Below, piece by piece: positions 15,672 to 23,253 of a DNA stretch of 32,771 bases. The notes beneath the pieces were generated by a model, which searched no databases, was not told the DNA's origin, and was given only the letters and a program-made list of their open reading frames with translations. Positions within the stretch are counted from its first letter, which is position 1. Each line of letters begins with the position of its first letter. Source of the DNA: Pseudomonadota bacterium (GTDB taxonomy: Bacteria; Myxococcota_A; Polyangia; Polyangiales; Polyangiaceae); the NCBI GenBank assembly GCA_023428245.1, contig JAEYYX010000062.1:1-32771 (forward strand), read 5' to 3'. The translations under genes were made by a program, and so were the position numbers.

Positions 15672-16414
15672 TCGAGCTCATCGGGATCCACAAGAGCTTC
15701 GGCGACAAGGTCATCTTGGACGGCGTCGCTCTCACCGCCCAAGAAGGCGAGATCCATTTCGTGATCGGCACCTCCGGGGCCGGAAAAAGCGTCCTCTTGA
15801 AGCACATCGTCGGCCTATTGCAACCGGACCGAGGACAGGTGCTCGTCGACGGCGTCGACGTGACCCATTTCAGCGAAAAACAGTTCTATCCGATCCGGAA
15901 AAAGTGCGCCCTGGTTCTCCAACACGCGACGCTCTTCGACTCGATGACTTGTGAGGAAAATGTGAGCTTACCCCTCCTCAAGCACACGAACCTCAGCGAA
16001 AAAGAGGCGCTCGCCCGGGCGCGGGGGCTACTCGATGAAGTCGGGATGCTCGACTTTGCGAGCGCGCTCCCGGTCCGACTTGGGGACGGCATGAGGAAGT
16101 CGGTCGCTGTCGCGCGCGCGTTGGCCCTCGAGCCCGAGTACATGCTGTTCGACGAGCCGACGACCAGCCTCGACCCCTTGAGCGCCCGACGCGTCGACGC
16201 GCTGATTGCCGAGCTCGCGGAGAAGCGGGGCGTCGGCTGTATCGTGGTGTCCCATGATCTGCCTAGTATTTTTGGCATCGCACACCGGGTGACGATGCTC
16301 TACAAAGGAAAAGTTCTTGCGAGCGGCACGCAAGAGGACTTGCTCGGGTCGACCGATCCCGTCGTAGGGCAGTTCATCCACGGCAAACCGGAAGGCCCCC
16401 TCGAGACGACATGA
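15668..16414 (+). CDS. MCE/Mla-type ABC transporter ATPase 2, degenerate signature motif
   Basis: 248 residues from a TTG at 15668 that overlaps the permease 2 stop (TTGA). Walker A is GTSGAGKS (34-41), Q-loop Gln85 is in LVLQH, Walker B is YMLFDEP with Glu163, and the H-loop is intact (VVSHD, His196). The signature, normally LSGGM or LSGGQ, reads LGDGM (138-142): Ser becomes Gly and Gly becomes Asp, though the flanking MRK and VAVARAL match the family. In the ABC dimer this signature faces Walker A of ATPase 1, which itself lacks the H-loop His. There is no C-terminal tail, unlike ATPase 1. The stop overlaps the MCE gene start. Confidence 0.92.
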   Translation: MIELIGIHKSFGDKVILDGVALTAQEGEIHFVIGTSGAGKSVLLKHIVGLLQPDRGQVLVDGVDVTHFSEKQFYPIRKKCALVLQHATLFDSMTCEENVSLPLLKHTNLSEKEALARARGLLDEVGMLDFASALPVRLGDGMRKSVAVARALALEPEYMLFDEPTTSLDPLSARRVDALIAELAEKRGVGCIVVSHDLPSIFGIAHRVTMLYKGKVLASGTQEDLLGSTDPVVGQFIHGKPEGPLETT

Positions 16415-17433
16415 GCGAACGATCGATGGAAATGAAAGTGGGCGGGTTGATGGCGCTGTCCGTCGTCCTGCTCGTGGGTTTCGTCGTCATGATGGGTGGG
16501 CTCAGTTTGCAACCGAGCCACCGCATTTTCGTCGAATTCGAGAACCCGGGTGGGCTCCAGTCCGGATCCCCTGTGCGCATCGCGGGCATCCGCGTCGGCC
16601 GCGTCCAGGCCATCGAATTCCGAGGCGATCAGGTGAGCCCGCGCACGGGACAACAGGCGCCCCCGGTGCGCGTCGTCGCCGCCATCGACGCGAATTACAA
16701 GAACGTGATCCACGAGGATGCCGTGTTCTTCATCACCGCTCAGGGTGTGCTCGGAGAGATGCACCTCGCGATCGAGCCCGGCACGCCTTCGCGCCCCGTG
16801 CTCCCCTCCGACGCAACAGTGCTCGGCGTCTCCCCTCCCCGCATCGACCAGCTCCTCGGCGAGGGCTACGAGCTCATGCACCGCGCGTATCAAGGCGCCG
16901 TGGGTCGCGAAAAACAGATCGGCGAGACCATCGACGCTCTGCACCAAACTCTCCAAGGCACAGCCCAGCTCCTCGGCAATCGCAAAGAGGAAGTTGACCT
17001 TCTCCTCAAGCGCGCCGACTCGATCGCCGCGCACAGCGAAGAGCTCATCGCCGCAGTTCGCACCCAGTACGTGGACGGCCCCCGCATCGAACGTATCCTG
17101 ACCCGCCTCGACAACATCACTCGCGTCCTCGACGAAAACCTCGAGCCGATGGTGAAAGACACGCGCACCGTGCTCAAAGATGGAAGCGCCATCACGAGCG
17201 TGCTCGCCGAGCCCGAGCAGCTCGAGACCATTCGCGTCGCCGCAAAAGACACCAAAGCTCTGCTCACCACAGCAAAATCTGTCGCGAGCGACGCCCAGAG
17301 CATCGTTTCCGAGATCAAGGCCGGCAAGGGCAGCGCCGGGGCGCTGCTGATGGATGAGGCGCTTTATGACGATTTGCAGGAGCTCGTACGAGACTTGAAA
17401 CAAAATCCGTGGAAGATTCTTTGGAAGGACTGA
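16411..17433 (+). CDS. MlaD-like MCE-domain substrate-binding protein
   Basis: 340 residues. One N-terminal membrane helix (about 10-33) anchors it in the inner membrane. The MCE domain follows (about 37-120: IFVEFENPGGLQSGSPVRIAGIRVGRV), interrupted by a short loop with QVSPRTGQQAPP. The rest is long, helical and periplasmic, ending in NPWKILWKD, a form of the WKxLW ending often seen in MCE proteins of this type. MCE domains form hexameric rings that carry lipids between membranes. Only one MCE gene is present, so a homohexamer on the asymmetric ABC core is expected. The start overlaps ATPase 2 as ATGA, completing a five-gene coupled set. MlaA, MlaB and MlaC homologues are not in the window. 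Confidence 0.93.
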   Translation: MSERSMEMKVGGLMALSVVLLVGFVVMMGGLSLQPSHRIFVEFENPGGLQSGSPVRIAGIRVGRVQAIEFRGDQVSPRTGQQAPPVRVVAAIDANYKNVIHEDAVFFITAQGVLGEMHLAIEPGTPSRPVLPSDATVLGVSPPRIDQLLGEGYELMHRAYQGAVGREKQIGETIDALHQTLQGTAQLLGNRKEEVDLLLKRADSIAAHSEELIAAVRTQYVDGPRIERILTRLDNITRVLDENLEPMVKDTRTVLKDGSAITSVLAEPEQLETIRVAAKDTKALLTTAKSVASDAQSIVSEIKAGKGSAGALLMDEALYDDLQELVRDLKQNPWKILWKD

Positions 17434-17501
17434 CCATCGCCCGAGATCTTCCTCGCCCCTCGCTCGTCCAAGTCCCTGTGGTCACCGAACCCACCGAAAA
17501 T

Positions 17502-17526
17502 GAGGCAACTCGAAGTTGCCCTCTTT
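17502..17526 (+). terminator. Hairpin after the MCE operon
   Basis: GGCAACT (17504-17510) and AGTTGCC (17514-17520) form a perfect 7-bp stem with a CGA loop, followed by CTCTTT. The T-run is short. It lies between the MCE operon and the promoter of the next gene, where a terminator would be expected. Confidence 0.5.
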
Positions 17527-17536
17527 ACGAGAGTGC

Positions 17537-17564
17537 TTGACGCTGTTCCAGTCTAGTTGATACT
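17537..17564 (+). promoter_or_regulatory. Candidate sigma-70-type promoter for the coiled-coil/pyrF/rlmB operon
   Basis: TTGACG (17537-17542, 5 of 6 to the -35 consensus), a 16-bp spacer, then GATACT (17559-17564, 4 of 6 to the -10). It lies 48 bp before the start codon at 17612 and directly after the hairpin at 17504-17520. Confidence 0.5.
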
Positions 17565-17611
17565 TCCCGGCCGGCTCTACCGGTCCCCCCCCTCCGCTCC
17601 CCCTACCGATC

Positions 17612-18385
17612 ATGGCTGAAAAGGAAGAAAGCTCCGTACTGTTCTCGCTCCAGGAATTGATGTCCCTGGAGGAAGGACGCATCGCCGAAGAAGAGGCTGA
17701 AAAAGCCCGCTTGGAGGCCGAAGCTCGCGCGAAAGCCGAGGAGGACGCCCGCCGCCAGCGCGAAGAGGAAGAGCGTCGCCTGCGCGCCGCCGAAGAGGCC
17801 CGCCGCGCGGAAGAGCTCCGTCGTCGCGAGGAGGAAGCGCGCATCGAAGCCGCCCGCCAGGCCGAGATCGACAAGGCGCGCATGGAGATGGAACACAAGG
17901 CACGCATGGAACAGCTCGCTCAGCAGCAGTCCCATGAAGCGCAGCTCGCCGCCATCCACCAAGACAAGAGTAAGAAAAACCTGAAGCTGATGGTGGCCGG
18001 CTCGATCGCCGTGCTCATCCTCGGCGGCATCGGCGCCTTCTCCTACTTCTCGTCGGCCCAGGCTGAGGCCGAGAAGAAGCAACAAGCCCTGCTCGCGCAG
18101 CTCGAGGCCGCCAAGGCCGACGCCGACCGCAACGTGCGTGAGCTCCAGTCGAAGCTCGAGAACACCGCGTCTCTCGGTGAAGCCGAGAAGGCCAAGCTGG
18201 AAGAAGAACTCCGCAAAGCGAAGGCCGCCGCCGACAAGGCAGGACAGGACGTGAAGGAGACCCGCACTACGGGCACCGCCGCGACGAAGCCTCGCTCAGG
18301 TGGCTCGACCAGCGCGCCTGCAGCGAAGCCGCGTCCCTCCGGTCCGGATTGCGCTCCTGGCGATCCGATGTGCGGGAACCTGTGA
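17612..18385 (+). CDS. Coiled-coil, single-pass membrane protein with C-terminal Cys pair
   Basis: 257 residues. Residues about 15-120 form a very charged Glu/Arg/Ala coiled coil (EEEAEKARLEAEARAKAEED and similar). One transmembrane helix follows (about 129-148: MVAGSIAVLILGGIGAFSYF), then a second coiled coil of about 60 residues and a Ser/Thr/Pro/Lys linker. The chain ends in DCAPGDPMCGNL, a Cys pair seen at the ends of some myxobacterial membrane proteins. With no signal peptide, the first coiled coil is probably cytoplasmic and the second periplasmic. No enzymatic domain is visible; a cytoplasm-to-envelope linker is plausible. The stop overlaps the pyrF start (GTGA). Confidence 0.85.
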   Translation: MAEKEESSVLFSLQELMSLEEGRIAEEEAEKARLEAEARAKAEEDARRQREEEERRLRAAEEARRAEELRRREEEARIEAARQAEIDKARMEMEHKARMEQLAQQQSHEAQLAAIHQDKSKKNLKLMVAGSIAVLILGGIGAFSYFSSAQAEAEKKQQALLAQLEAAKADADRNVRELQSKLENTASLGEAEKAKLEEELRKAKAAADKAGQDVKETRTTGTAATKPRSGGSTSAPAAKPRPSGPDCAPGDPMCGNL

Positions 18386-19134
18386 GCGAACAGCGAGAAA
18401 GAGCGCTAGAGGAGGCCAGAAAACGGCTGATCTTCGCGCTCGATTATGAGAGCCCCGGCGAAGCGGAGACGCGCGGCCGGGAGATCGGTCCGTACGTCGG
18501 GTGTCTGAAGGTCGGCCTGGAGCTCTTCATCCGCGGTGGTCCTCAGATCGTGCGCACGCTCCGCGCTCAAGGGGTTCAAATCTTCCTCGATTTGAAACTC
18601 CACGACATCACCGAGACCGTCGATCGAGCCGTCGCTTCCGCGACGCAGCTCGGCGTGCGCTACCTGACGCTCCACGCCTCCGGTGGACCGCGCATGCTCG
18701 AGCGAGCCCAAGCCCGGGCCGAAAAGGAAGGCGGACAGCTGAAGCTCCTCGCCGTCACGGTCCTGACCTCCCTCGACGCCCAAGATCTCGAGCGCATCGG
18801 CTACTGCGCTGATCCCCGCGCCCAGGCAGAGCGCCTCGCCCTCATCGCCAAAGAAGCAGGACTTGCGGGACTTGTGTGCTCCGCTCAAGAAGTCCGCGAG
18901 ATCCGCGCCGTCGTGGGCCCGTCGATGCTCCTGTGTACCCCCGGCATCCGTCCGACGGGCAGCGACGCCGGCGACCAAAAACGGGTCGCGAACCCCCGGG
19001 ATGCTCTGCTCGCGGGCTCCGATCTGCTCGTGGTCGGCCGCCCGATCCGCGACGCCCAAGACCCCATTCAAGCCGCCCAAGGGATCCTCAGCGAAATGGG
19101 TGGAGCCCTCGAGATGCCGCGTGCCGAGGCCTGA
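18382..19134 (+). CDS. pyrF: Orotidine 5'-phosphate decarboxylase PyrF
   Basis: Converts OMP to UMP, the last step of de novo pyrimidine synthesis, in the cytoplasm. The start chosen is the GTG at 18382, overlapping the stop of the coiled-coil gene; an in-frame ATG at 18349 lies within that gene and would add 11 unlikely residues. The protein has 250 residues, a TIM barrel: FALDY (Asp21), VGCLKVG (Lys43), the catalytic DLKLHDI (Asp70, Lys72, Asp75), LTLHASGG, and the phosphate-binding end TPGIRP ... VVGRPI. Spacing and the order of motifs match the group I bacterial enzyme. It lies upstream of and probably overlaps rlmB. Confidence 0.95.
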   Translation: MSEQRERALEEARKRLIFALDYESPGEAETRGREIGPYVGCLKVGLELFIRGGPQIVRTLRAQGVQIFLDLKLHDITETVDRAVASATQLGVRYLTLHASGGPRMLERAQARAEKEGGQLKLLAVTVLTSLDAQDLERIGYCADPRAQAERLALIAKEAGLAGLVCSAQEVREIRAVVGPSMLLCTPGIRPTGSDAGDQKRVANPRDALLAGSDLLVVGRPIRDAQDPIQAAQGILSEMGGALEMPRAEA

Positions 19135-19918
19135 TCGCCGCGGCCCCAGCCGCCCTCCCCGGCCGAAGAAGCCCGATGGCCCGAGCGGTCCCCCCGGCGC
19201 GCCCCGCATGATCCTGGGCCAAAACCCGGTCCGGGAAGCGATCGCCGTGCACGGCTCGAAGCTCGGCTTCGTCCTCATCGAGCACGACCCGAACCCGCGC
19301 CTGGCTGCGCTCAGCCGGTTCGCGAATGACCACGGGGTCCGCGTAGAGAGCGCACCGCGCGGAGAGCTCGATCGCATCGGCGGCAGCGGGCGGCATCAGG
19401 GCGTGCTCGCCTGGGCCCCCGAGCTCAAGCTCACCTCCCCCGAGACTCTCCTCGACGACCCTGAACTCTTGGCCCTCGCCCTCGATGGCGTCGTCGACCC
19501 CCAAAACTTCGGCGCCGTGATCCGGAGCGCCGTCGGTCTTGCTCGGGCTCCTGTCGTCTTCGCTGAGAACGCCTCAGCGCCTCTGACCCCCGCGACCTTC
19601 AGGGCTTCCGCGGGCGCCGTCGAACACGCACGCCTCTGCCGCGTCCGCTCACTGCCCGCCTTCCTCGCAGATGCCCAAGCCCGCGGCGCGACCATCGTCG
19701 GGCTCGTCCCCGACGGAGACCTGGCCCTCGAAGACGTCCCGATGAGCGGGCCGACGGTCCTCGTGATCGGCAGCGAAGAGGCCGGCCTGCAGCGAGCCAC
19801 CCGCAAGGCTTGTACACACTTCGCCCGCCTCACCTCGAGCGGAGCGGTCCAGTCCCTGAACGCCTCCGTCGCCGCCGGCATCGCCCTCTACCTGGCGGCC
19901 ATGGCGCGCAAATCCTGA
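19121..19918 (+). CDS. rlmB: 23S rRNA (guanosine-2'-O)-methyltransferase RlmB
   Basis: SpoU/TrmH-family SPOUT enzyme that methylates the 2'-OH of G2251 in the 23S rRNA P-loop. The core begins MILGQNPVREAI (the ATG at 19208), an RlmB-type substrate-binding domain; the catalytic domain contains ALALDGVVDPQNFGAVIRSA, VLVIGSEEAGLQ and SLNASVAAGIALY (motifs 1-3). I chose the GTG at 19121, which overlaps pyrF by 14 bp and adds a basic Pro/Arg/Gly tail (PRPDRRGPSRPPRPKKPDGP) of a kind common at RlmB N-termini. If the ATG at 19208 is the true start, the protein has 236 residues instead of 265. A paralogous SpoU enzyme cannot be excluded. Confidence 0.9.
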   Translation: MPRPDRRGPSRPPRPKKPDGPSGPPGAPRMILGQNPVREAIAVHGSKLGFVLIEHDPNPRLAALSRFANDHGVRVESAPRGELDRIGGSGRHQGVLAWAPELKLTSPETLLDDPELLALALDGVVDPQNFGAVIRSAVGLARAPVVFAENASAPLTPATFRASAGAVEHARLCRVRSLPAFLADAQARGATIVGLVPDGDLALEDVPMSGPTVLVIGSEEAGLQRATRKACTHFARLTSSGAVQSLNASVAAGIALYLAAMARKS

Positions 19919-20107
19919 GCGTCCCCGCCTCCGCGGCGCCCTCCGTGAGAGGCGCCAAGAGACGCTCCCCGCGGGCCTTGAGCAGAACCTCGCTCGTACG
20001 CCGAACGAACTCAACTTCTTCCCTGTTCGGGTCGCCGGGCTCTCCTGCCCGCGCCTGAGCCCCCACGGCGAGTGCCCTCCTGGAGCCCGTCTCCTCGGGT
20101 CCTTCCA

Positions 20108-20247
20108 CCCGAACGCCCCGCGCCCCAGAGGGGCGCCTCCCGGCGGGCCTTCGGCCAACCATTGCCCTCACCTGGTCTCAGCGACGACCCGTCTCACTCC
20201 CTCGACCGAACGCCCCGCCTTCCCAGGTCCTGCACCCGAACGCCCCG
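20108..20247. repeat. Three copies of a 12-13-bp direct repeat
   Basis: CCGAACGCCCCG occurs at 20109, 20206 and 20236. The first and third copies share the longer string CACCCGAACGCCCCG and are preceded by GGTCCT. The third copy is also the left arm of a hairpin, GAACGCC-CCG-GGCGTTC (20238-20254). Confidence 0.7.
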
Positions 20248-20274
20248 GGCGTTCCATTCAAGAGAAAGCACTCT

Positions 20275-20300
20275 CCCCTAAAACAGGGGACCGTCTTTTT
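20275..20300 (+). terminator. Terminator-like hairpin downstream of rlmB
   Basis: CCCCT-AAAAC-AGGGG (20275-20289) followed six bases later by TTTTT (20296-20300). The orientation suits plus-strand transcripts from rlmB, though it would leave a 3' untranslated region of about 370 nt. Confidence 0.45.
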
Positions 20301-20342
20301 CAAAAAACTCAACAACTTACCGAGCAACCTTCAAGTTCTTCT

Positions 20343-21461
20343 TCACCCGGCCCCTGCCAAGCCCCGAAGCTCATTAAGTAATTGTTCTGGCTCTACACGT
20401 GTCGCCTCGGGGCCAAAACTGACCCTCAGGGCGCCGCGGGCCGCCTCTCGCCCGACCATGGCCTCGATACCCGGAGAGGGTTCCGCTGTCCCCGCCGAGC
20501 AGGCGCTCCCGCTCGAGACCGACCAGCCCCGAAGGTCGAGAGCGGCCACGAGTTCGTCCCCCTGCCAGCGTGGGATCCGGAAGTTCGAGACGTGGGGAAG
20601 ACGCTGGACCTGCGATCCGTGCACAGTTCCCCCGAGCTCCCGGACCCCCGCTTCAAGAAGCTCCCGCGCGGCCTCCGCCCGTGCGAACCCGGCCCGGAGC
20701 TCCTCGAGCTCGCGGAGCGCACGCTCGAAGCCCGCGGCGAGCGCCGCGTCCTGAGTCCCTGGGCGGAGCCCGCGCTCCTGAGCTCCCCCCCGTCCGACCG
20801 GCACGGGCGCGCGCCCGCAGCGAAACGCGAAGGCGCCGATCCCCTTCGGGCCGCGGATCTTATGGGCGGCGACGGAGAGACTGTCGGCCAGGGCGAGGGA
20901 CTCTTTGTGGGGGCCCCGGCCGAGAAGCTGAACGGCGTCGACATGGAGCTCGACCCCGAACTCATCGCAGAGGGCTCGGGCCCCCTCGATCGGCTGGAGC
21001 ACCCCCGTCTCGTGGCTGGCCGCGAGCAGAGCCAGGAGCGGTCGGCCGCCGAGCTCCCCGCTGCTCTTGAGCTCTTCGAAGGCCAACCGGGCCGCCTCGA
21101 GTTCGATGGTACCGTCGGGGCGCGCCGGGACGAACCTGACAGGCCGACCGCGGGCGCGGTACTCCTCGGCCATCTTGCTGACCGAGGGATGTTCGAGCCA
21201 AGAGGTCACAATCGAGGTCGCCCCCGAGAGGGCGAGGTGGTTCGCCTCGGTGGCGCTCCCCGTGAACAGGACATCCCGCGGGTGCACTCCGAGAGTGGTC
21301 GCGAGGGTCTCCCGGGCGCTCTCGAGGAGCTTTCTCGCCTCCCGTCCGTGGCCGTGGACGCTCGAGGGGTTCCCCCAGGCGGTCACCCGCGCCGACGCCA
21401 TCGCCTCGAGCACGCCCTGCGAGGGCGGCGTCGTCGCGTTCCAGTCGAGGTAACGATTCAT
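20343..21461 (-). CDS. Cysteine desulfurase (NifS/IscS-like, class V aminotransferase)
   Basis: PLP enzyme that takes sulfur from cysteine as a persulfide for Fe-S clusters, tRNA thiolation or other sulfur transfer. 372 residues. It begins YLDWNATTP, with GNPSSVHGHGREA, TGSATEANHLAL, His91 in WLEHPS, AASHETG (family NNETG), DAVQ (Asp175), PLP Lys201 in AAHKIRGPKGIG, GAQERGLRPGT, and the persulfide Cys321 in SSGSACSAG. It has the overall length of group I enzymes. The start overlaps the stop of a REC-histidine kinase gene (ATGA), and no IscU, IscA or thiI gene lies nearby, so it is not in a classical isc operon. Whether it serves general sulfur delivery or a kinase-linked task is open. Confidence 0.93.
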   Translation of the reverse strand: MNRYLDWNATTPPSQGVLEAMASARVTAWGNPSSVHGHGREARKLLESARETLATTLGVHPRDVLFTGSATEANHLALSGATSIVTSWLEHPSVSKMAEEYRARGRPVRFVPARPDGTIELEAARLAFEELKSSGELGGRPLLALLAASHETGVLQPIEGARALCDEFGVELHVDAVQLLGRGPHKESLALADSLSVAAHKIRGPKGIGAFAFRCGRAPVPVGRGGAQERGLRPGTQDAALAAGFERALRELEELRAGFARAEAARELLEAGVRELGGTVHGSQVQRLPHVSNFRIPRWQGDELVAALDLRGWSVSSGSACSAGTAEPSPGIEAMVGREAARGALRVSFGPEATRVEPEQLLNELRGLAGAG

Positions 21462-22678
21462 GGCGCTGCAGGCGGACGCGACGTCGCGTCCGGACCCGGC
21501 AGCTCGAGGCGAAACACCGCCCCCTTGAACTCGACGCCGCCGATCGTGATGGGATTGGGGGAGAAGGCGATGTCGCCGCCGTGGCCCCGAGCGACGCCGC
21601 GCACTAGCGCGAGCCCGACCCCGGTTCCGCCCTGGGCGCGGGTGGGGGTCCCATCAATCTGGAAAAATGGCTCAAAAATGCGCTCGCGGTATGGCTCCGC
21701 AATGCCCGCGCCCTCGTCAGCGACGATGATCTCGACCCCGGACCCGTAAGGCTGGACCAAGAGCCCAATGCGCGCGCCCGAGGGACTGAACTTGCTCGCA
21801 TTCTCGAGCAGCTGCGCCAGGGCGCGCCCGAGCCGGGGGCCGTCCCCGCGCAAGGCGAACGCCGCCGCCCCCGGGAGGTCTTCGACGAGGGTCTGGGATT
21901 TCTTCCGGCGCAGCTCGAGGGTCTCCTGCTCGGCTTCACGGAGCACCTGGAGCAAATCCACAGAAGAGCTGTGGAACTTCAGCTTGCCGGTCTCGAGGCC
22001 GGTGACGTCGAGCAAGTTATCGATGAGCCCGCGCAGCCGGTCGACACACTGGCTCAGCGAGCGCAGCGCCTTCTGCTGCGCCGGAGTGAGCGTGCCGAGC
22101 TCCTCGTCGAGCAGGAGCTTCGCGTAGCCGACGATTGGGGTCATCGGGGTCGAGAGCTCGTGGGAGATGTTGCGATAGAACTCCTTCCGGGCCTGGTCGA
22201 GCTCGATGAGCCGCTCGTTGGCCTGGGAGAGCTCCGCGACCTTCTGCTCAAGGTGCCCGACGATCCTTTGGCTCTGTTGCCGAAGGTGTTCGCCGGACTC
22301 TTCCGCATTCAGGCCCTCCCGCTTGCCACCGAGGTACGACTCGACGACGGCGACGAAGGTGCGTGCGTTGATCGGCTTCTGCATGAAGCCTGTGCATCCC
22401 ACCGAAAGACTCGTGTTCCGGCTGCCTTCGGCGGTGACCGCGATGATGGGCACGTCCTTGAGCGTAGGCAATGAGCGCAAGCGCAGCGTCACCTCATAGC
22501 CATCGAGTCCAGGGATCGCGATGTCGACGAGGATCAAATCGAAGGATCCCCTCTGCGCTTTCTTGATGCCATCGATGCCGTCCGTCGCGTCGACGACCTC
22601 AAAGCCAGCCGGCGTCAAGAGCTTGCGAACGAGCAGGCGGCTCGCGGGATCATCCTCGATGTACAATATGCGACGCAT
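21458..22678 (-). CDS. Hybrid protein: receiver domain followed by histidine kinase
   Basis: 406 residues, cytoplasmic. An N-terminal receiver domain (1-115; acidic pair in YIEDDP, phosphorylatable Asp52 in ILVDIAIPG, Lys101 in MQKP) comes before a coiled-coil linker (about 128-165), a HisKA dimerisation helix with His173 in YRNISHELSTPM, and an HATPase domain (N box LLENASKFSP, G1 VADEGAGI, F box FEPFFQ, G2 GGTGVGLAL). The receiver-first order means an upstream kinase or phosphatase probably controls this kinase. There is no membrane or sensory domain. It is transcribed divergently from a single-domain response regulator and is translationally coupled to a cysteine desulfurase. Confidence 0.93.
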   Translation of the reverse strand: MRRILYIEDDPASRLLVRKLLTPAGFEVVDATDGIDGIKKAQRGSFDLILVDIAIPGLDGYEVTLRLRSLPTLKDVPIIAVTAEGSRNTSLSVGCTGFMQKPINARTFVAVVESYLGGKREGLNAEESGEHLRQQSQRIVGHLEQKVAELSQANERLIELDQARKEFYRNISHELSTPMTPIVGYAKLLLDEELGTLTPAQQKALRSLSQCVDRLRGLIDNLLDVTGLETGKLKFHSSSVDLLQVLREAEQETLELRRKKSQTLVEDLPGAAAFALRGDGPRLGRALAQLLENASKFSPSGARIGLLVQPYGSGVEIIVADEGAGIAEPYRERIFEPFFQIDGTPTRAQGGTGVGLALVRGVARGHGGDIAFSPNPITIGGVEFKGAVFRLELPGPDATSRPPAAP

Positions 22679-22743
22679 GGCGGCTCTTTCCCTGGTACAT
22701 CCCAGGAGGCTGCGCGAGGTTCAAGGGGAACACGCTCCCGGCG

Positions 22744-22768
22744 ACAGGAAAGCCGCGCATTTTCCTGT
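22744..22768. promoter_or_regulatory. Inverted repeat in the divergent kinase/regulator promoter region
   Basis: ACAGGAAA (22744-22751) and TTTCCTGT (22761-22768) are perfect complements with a 9-nt spacer. A further pair, GGGAACA (22726-22732) and TGTTCCC (22766-22772), overlaps its right arm. The region separates two divergent signalling genes, so an operator or a folded 5' leader is possible. Confidence 0.4.
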
Positions 22769-22844
22769 TCCCGAGGTTGCTGCATGGCAGGAACTGGGGC
22801 TATGAGGGCGCGAGCTTCCGCCCGCCCAGGAGCCTTCTTCCCTC

Positions 22845-23240
22845 ATGTCCAGCGCCCCCTCCGAGAGAACGGCCGCGCGTAAGCGGATCCTGATCGCCGA
22901 CGACGATCCCGCCATCAGCCGGCTCCTCGAGCGGATCCTCGGCTATGAGTTCGACGTCGCAACCACGAGCGACGGGCGCGCCGCGCTGCAGCTCGCAGAA
23001 CAAATTCGACCCGATCTCATGATCCTCGACGTGATGATGCCGGGACTCGACGGGTTCGCCGTTGCCGCTCAAGCCAGAAATATTCCGGGCCTCCGCACTA
23101 TCCCTATCATTTTCCTCACAGCCCGAGACAACGCGAGCGACACCATCAAAGGCATCCAAGCCGGCGCCCGCCACTACATCACGAAGCCCTTCAAGATCGA
23201 CGACGTCACCGCCAAAGTGCGCAAGACGCTCGGCCTCTGA
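22845..23240 (+). CDS. Single-domain response regulator
   Basis: 131 residues, a stand-alone receiver domain without an output domain. Acidic pocket in LIADDDP (Asp19-21), phospho-acceptor Asp62 in MILDVMMPG, Thr92 in FLTARD and Lys114 in ITKPF. Such CheY-like proteins act by binding a partner or passing phosphate on. It starts 166 bp from the divergent REC-kinase gene, a natural partner on context. The lnt gene starts 13 bp after its stop, so the two are probably co-transcribed although their functions look unrelated. Confidence 0.92.
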   Translation: MSSAPSERTAARKRILIADDDPAISRLLERILGYEFDVATTSDGRAALQLAEQIRPDLMILDVMMPGLDGFAVAAQARNIPGLRTIPIIFLTARDNASDTIKGIQAGARHYITKPFKIDDVTAKVRKTLGL

Positions 23241-23253
23241 TCCTTTCCCTGCC

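Larger units (their letters stand above)
19919..20342. other. 424-bp intergenic region between convergent rlmB and cysteine desulfurase genes
   Basis: No convincing gene in six frames. It contains three copies of CCGAACGCCCCG (20109-20120, 20206-20217, 20236-20247), a 17-nt hairpin (20238-20254) and a terminator-like hairpin (20275-20300). From 20255 the DNA becomes AT-rich compared with its surroundings. Confidence 0.6.

Noticed and set aside
19830..20171. Minus-strand frame in the rlmB-desulfurase gap, with a segment NREEVEFVRRTSEVLLKARG
   Set aside because: The middle looks weakly protein-like, but the frame starts in Arg-rich noise and runs into the antisense of rlmB. No ribosome-binding site or family match is seen.
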